Assembly: GCA_031279525.1 (NCBI GenBank)
Contig: JAITIH010000300.1
Location: 1 to 6,556, forward strand
DNA: 6,556 nucleotides
Direction: 5' to 3'
From: Deltaproteobacteria bacterium
Lineage (GTDB): Bacteria; Desulfobacterota; Desulfarculia; Adiutricales; Adiutricaceae
Shown piece by piece: positions 5,801-6,556 of the stretch. The notes under the pieces are model-generated. The model had not been told where the DNA came from. It made no database searches and saw nothing but the letters and a program-made list of their open reading frames with translations. Numbering within the stretch: position 1 is the stretch's first letter; each line of letters starts with the position of its first letter. The translations under genes were made by a program, and so were the position numbers.

Positions 5801-6363
5801 TTTAAGCCCTCGTTAACTTGGATCTGTTGTGGAAGGCCGTTTTCCTGCAATTCCAGGTAAAAGCGATCCTTAAAAATGGACGAGTACTTATTGGCGATCT
5901 CCTTTAAGCGCTCCTGGCTCGAGCCCCTTAGAATTTCCTGGGCCAATTCCCCCTGAAGGCAGCCGGAAAGGGCCACGATCCCCTCGCTATGTTCGGCCAT
6001 CAGCTCATAGTCGACCCTGGGTTTGTTGTAGAAGCCTTCTAGGTTGGCCAGGGAAATGAGGCGGCACAGGTTCCGGTAGCCGGTCAAGTTTTGGGCCAAC
6101 AAAATGAGGTGGTAGCGGCTTTCGTTTTGGTCCCGGGCCAGGCGGCCGTGGTTGGCCACGTAGGTCTCCACCCCTAAGATGGGCTTGACCCCATGGGCTT
6201 TGGCGGCCTGGTAAAAGGCCCATAAACCCATCATCTGGCCGTGGTCGGTCAAGGCCACGGCCGGCATGCCCATCTGGGCGGCCGTTTTGACCAGGTCCTC
6301 GACGCGGATGGCCCCGTCGAGGAGGCTGTAGCAGGAGTGGACGTGAAGGTGAACGAAAGACAT
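2866..6363 (-). CDS. dnaE: DNA polymerase III alpha subunit (replicative polymerase DnaE)
   Basis: Catalytic subunit of the chromosomal replicase, 1165 residues (E. coli 1160), so full length. An N-terminal PHP domain (about 3-270) keeps all nine metal ligands: H7, H9, D16, H41, E66, H85, C135, D203, H205. The polymerase core has G-P-G-R-G-S-A-A-G-S (363-372), P-D-V-D-V-D-F-C (404-411) with catalytic D407 and D409, H-A-S-G-V-V-I (516-522) and K-F-D-F-L-G-L (565-571) with third catalytic D567. Also visible are Y-R-P-G-P (645-649), Y-Q-E-Q-V-M (688-693), G-F-N-K-S-H-S (757-763), an HhH region from about 834, a basic linker (911-917), a clamp-binding-like E-I-G-L-F (919-923), and an OB fold (about 990-1075). 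The C-terminal region is short. ATG start at 6363. The stop lies 7 nt before rfaE1, so the two are probably co-transcribed. Segment 437-440 (A-L-N-Q) departs from the usual T-F-G-T. Confidence 0.98.
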   Translation of the reverse strand: MSFVHLHVHSCYSLLDGAIRVEDLVKTAAQMGMPAVALTDHGQMMGLWAFYQAAKAHGVKPILGVETYVANHGRLARDQNESRYHLILLAQNLTGYRNLCRLISLANLEGFYNKPRVDYELMAEHSEGIVALSGCLQGELAQEILRGSSQERLKEIANKYSSIFKDRFYLELQENGLPQQIQVNEGLKELAMATSLPLVATNDCHYLLKEHHKAHDVLLCVQTHKKLTDERRMRMESEEFYFKSPQEMAEAFADCPEALANTLKIADSCNLEFPKKSYHFPTVPLPEGQTAEGRLIELAKEGLEARLAKMAERGQALAESDKAKYAERLDYELKVINQMGFPGYFLIVADFIQWAKSHEVMVGPGRGSAAGSLVAWALGVIGVDPIRYGLLFERFLNPERETMPDVDVDFCAEGRAEVIRHVAEAYGGREYVAQILALNQMKAKAVIRDVGRVLGMDVRETDSIAKLVPNVLGIPIDSAIAMEPRLAQLEKNDPRVKSLLDYARLLENLPRHASVHASGVVIGDRPLMEYLPLCRDSRHAEETGQKAQAITQYELKGVEENGLIKFDFLGLKTLTLIKHCLALLAKKGEAVDLEEMEFDDPKTFALLQSGQVNGVFQLESAGIRKVLVNLKPKTLEDISTLLALYRPGPIESGYVDVYVDVRHGRQKPPSLAPQADELLKETHGVIVYQEQVMRLAQVLAGFTLAQADVLRAAMGKKNAAKMAEMKVAFIDGAVERGLPKAKATDVFESMAKFAHYGFNKSHSLAYAVLAYWTAWLKAHHQAEFMAALLTSEMDRHDKLGRFIDDCRREGLTVRAPDVNASDYPFTVVDGEIVYGLGAIKGVGQGAVEDIVAARVEGGPFKDLFDFCQRVDSRKVNRRTMEALIFSGSFDQSGVEREVMMAALPEAIKAQKGKGKKKPEIGLFDALPVVEPPKAARWPSVEPMSRKEILNREKTYLGIYLSGHPLAPYSAAIKAFSSTTIAQAKFSQARTPVFLAGRLIKLILRKDKNQRDFAFAALEDLDDSIDLVVWNSSLAKCRTALESDALVWLSGSLEPGDERFGSKITVDEMLPLDTALAKRVKSLYFRAPLEELSQVAAFLKPILTPKGPRSPQVWLGVLDGQGEAYYRLDQSLEVSAPLLNSAKEAIGYFGEVRCLTQAPPFGAGRG

Positions 6364-6538
6364 GGGGGGACAACTCCGGCCAATTGCGCCAATAAAGGCG
6401 ATGCGCTAAGGCCGCGCGCTTATTTTGGGGAGCCTAATCTTCTAGAAACAGCCCCCTTCCGTTTCTTTTATTTCGCGGTTTTGGCCGTAACTGAACGCTT
6501 TTTGGTTAATTCGAGTCTAGGCGGTAGTTGGGGGCTTC
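6364..6538 (-). promoter_or_regulatory. dnaE upstream region with ribosome site
   Basis: On the minus strand GGAG (6374-6377) lies 10 nt before the dnaE ATG, a slightly long spacer filled by TTGT and a run of six C. The rest has no convincing -35/-10 pair. Small symmetric elements are present: CGCC/GGCG at 6387-6400, the palindrome TTCTAGAA at 6440-6447, and AGAAAC/GTTTCT at 6444-6466 followed on the plus strand by TTTATTT. The promoter of dnaE-rfaE1 should be here or just beyond the contig end, but I cannot place it. Confidence 0.4.
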
Positions 6539-6556
6539 AGATCGGAAGAGCACACG
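6539..6556. other. Illumina TruSeq adapter remnant at contig end
   Basis: The final 18 bases, AGATCGGAAGAGCACACG, are identical to the first 18 bases of the standard Illumina TruSeq read-1 adapter. This is library sequence left untrimmed, not genome. Genomic sequence ends at or before 6538, and bases just ahead of it rest on short-insert reads and may be poorly supported. Confidence 0.97.

Noticed and set aside
6468..6536. Minus-strand open frame at the contig end that could be the C-terminus of a gene upstream of dnaE
   Set aside because: Twenty-two open codons are expected by chance, other frames are also partly open, and the adapter junction makes the end unreliable.
1..6556. CRISPR array, insertion sequence, prophage or toxin-antitoxin pair
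   Set aside because: No regularly spaced repeats, transposase or integrase motifs, terminal inverted repeats or recognised toxin genes are present.

Overview
The window carries four clearly identifiable housekeeping or metabolic genes: a rubredoxin (minus strand), peptidyl-tRNA hydrolase Pth (plus strand), a single-domain D-glycero-beta-D-manno-heptose-7-phosphate kinase RfaE1 (minus strand), and a full-length DNA polymerase III alpha subunit DnaE (minus strand). The heptose kinase implies an LPS-making Gram-negative cell, and the rubredoxin points to an anaerobic or oxygen-sensitive lifestyle. DnaE is of the proteobacterial length and layout but keeps a complete PHP metal site. Together these suggest a Desulfobacterota (deltaproteobacterium-like) anaerobe. 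This assignment is an inference from protein style; no marker in the window proves it.

Layout: 1-81 is the 3' flank of rubredoxin and may hold the first bases of a following minus-strand gene. Rubredoxin is at 82-240. Positions 241-990 form an unusually long, AT-richer divergent intergenic region with many short inverted repeats. It contains four copies of the octamer TAATCGCC, a sigma70-like promoter, a possible 22-codon leader ORF behind a GGAGG ribosome site, and a two-tier stem-loop ahead of pth. Pth is at 991-1689. A possible 38-codon ORF (1686-1802) overlaps its stop as ATGA. A 17-18 bp perfect-but-one hairpin (1800-1841) separates pth from the convergent minus-strand pair. dnaE (6363-2866) runs into rfaE1 (2858-1857) with only 7 nt between them, so they are probably one transcript. 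The 6364-6538 stretch is dnaE's upstream region.

The last 18 bases (6539-6556) match the start of the Illumina TruSeq adapter and are almost certainly library contamination, not genome. I see no CRISPR, transposase, integrase, rRNA or tRNA, and no convincing novel multi-gene system. The parts most worth checking are the rubredoxin-pth intergenic region, the small ORF coupled to pth, and a few residue-level oddities in DnaE and Pth.
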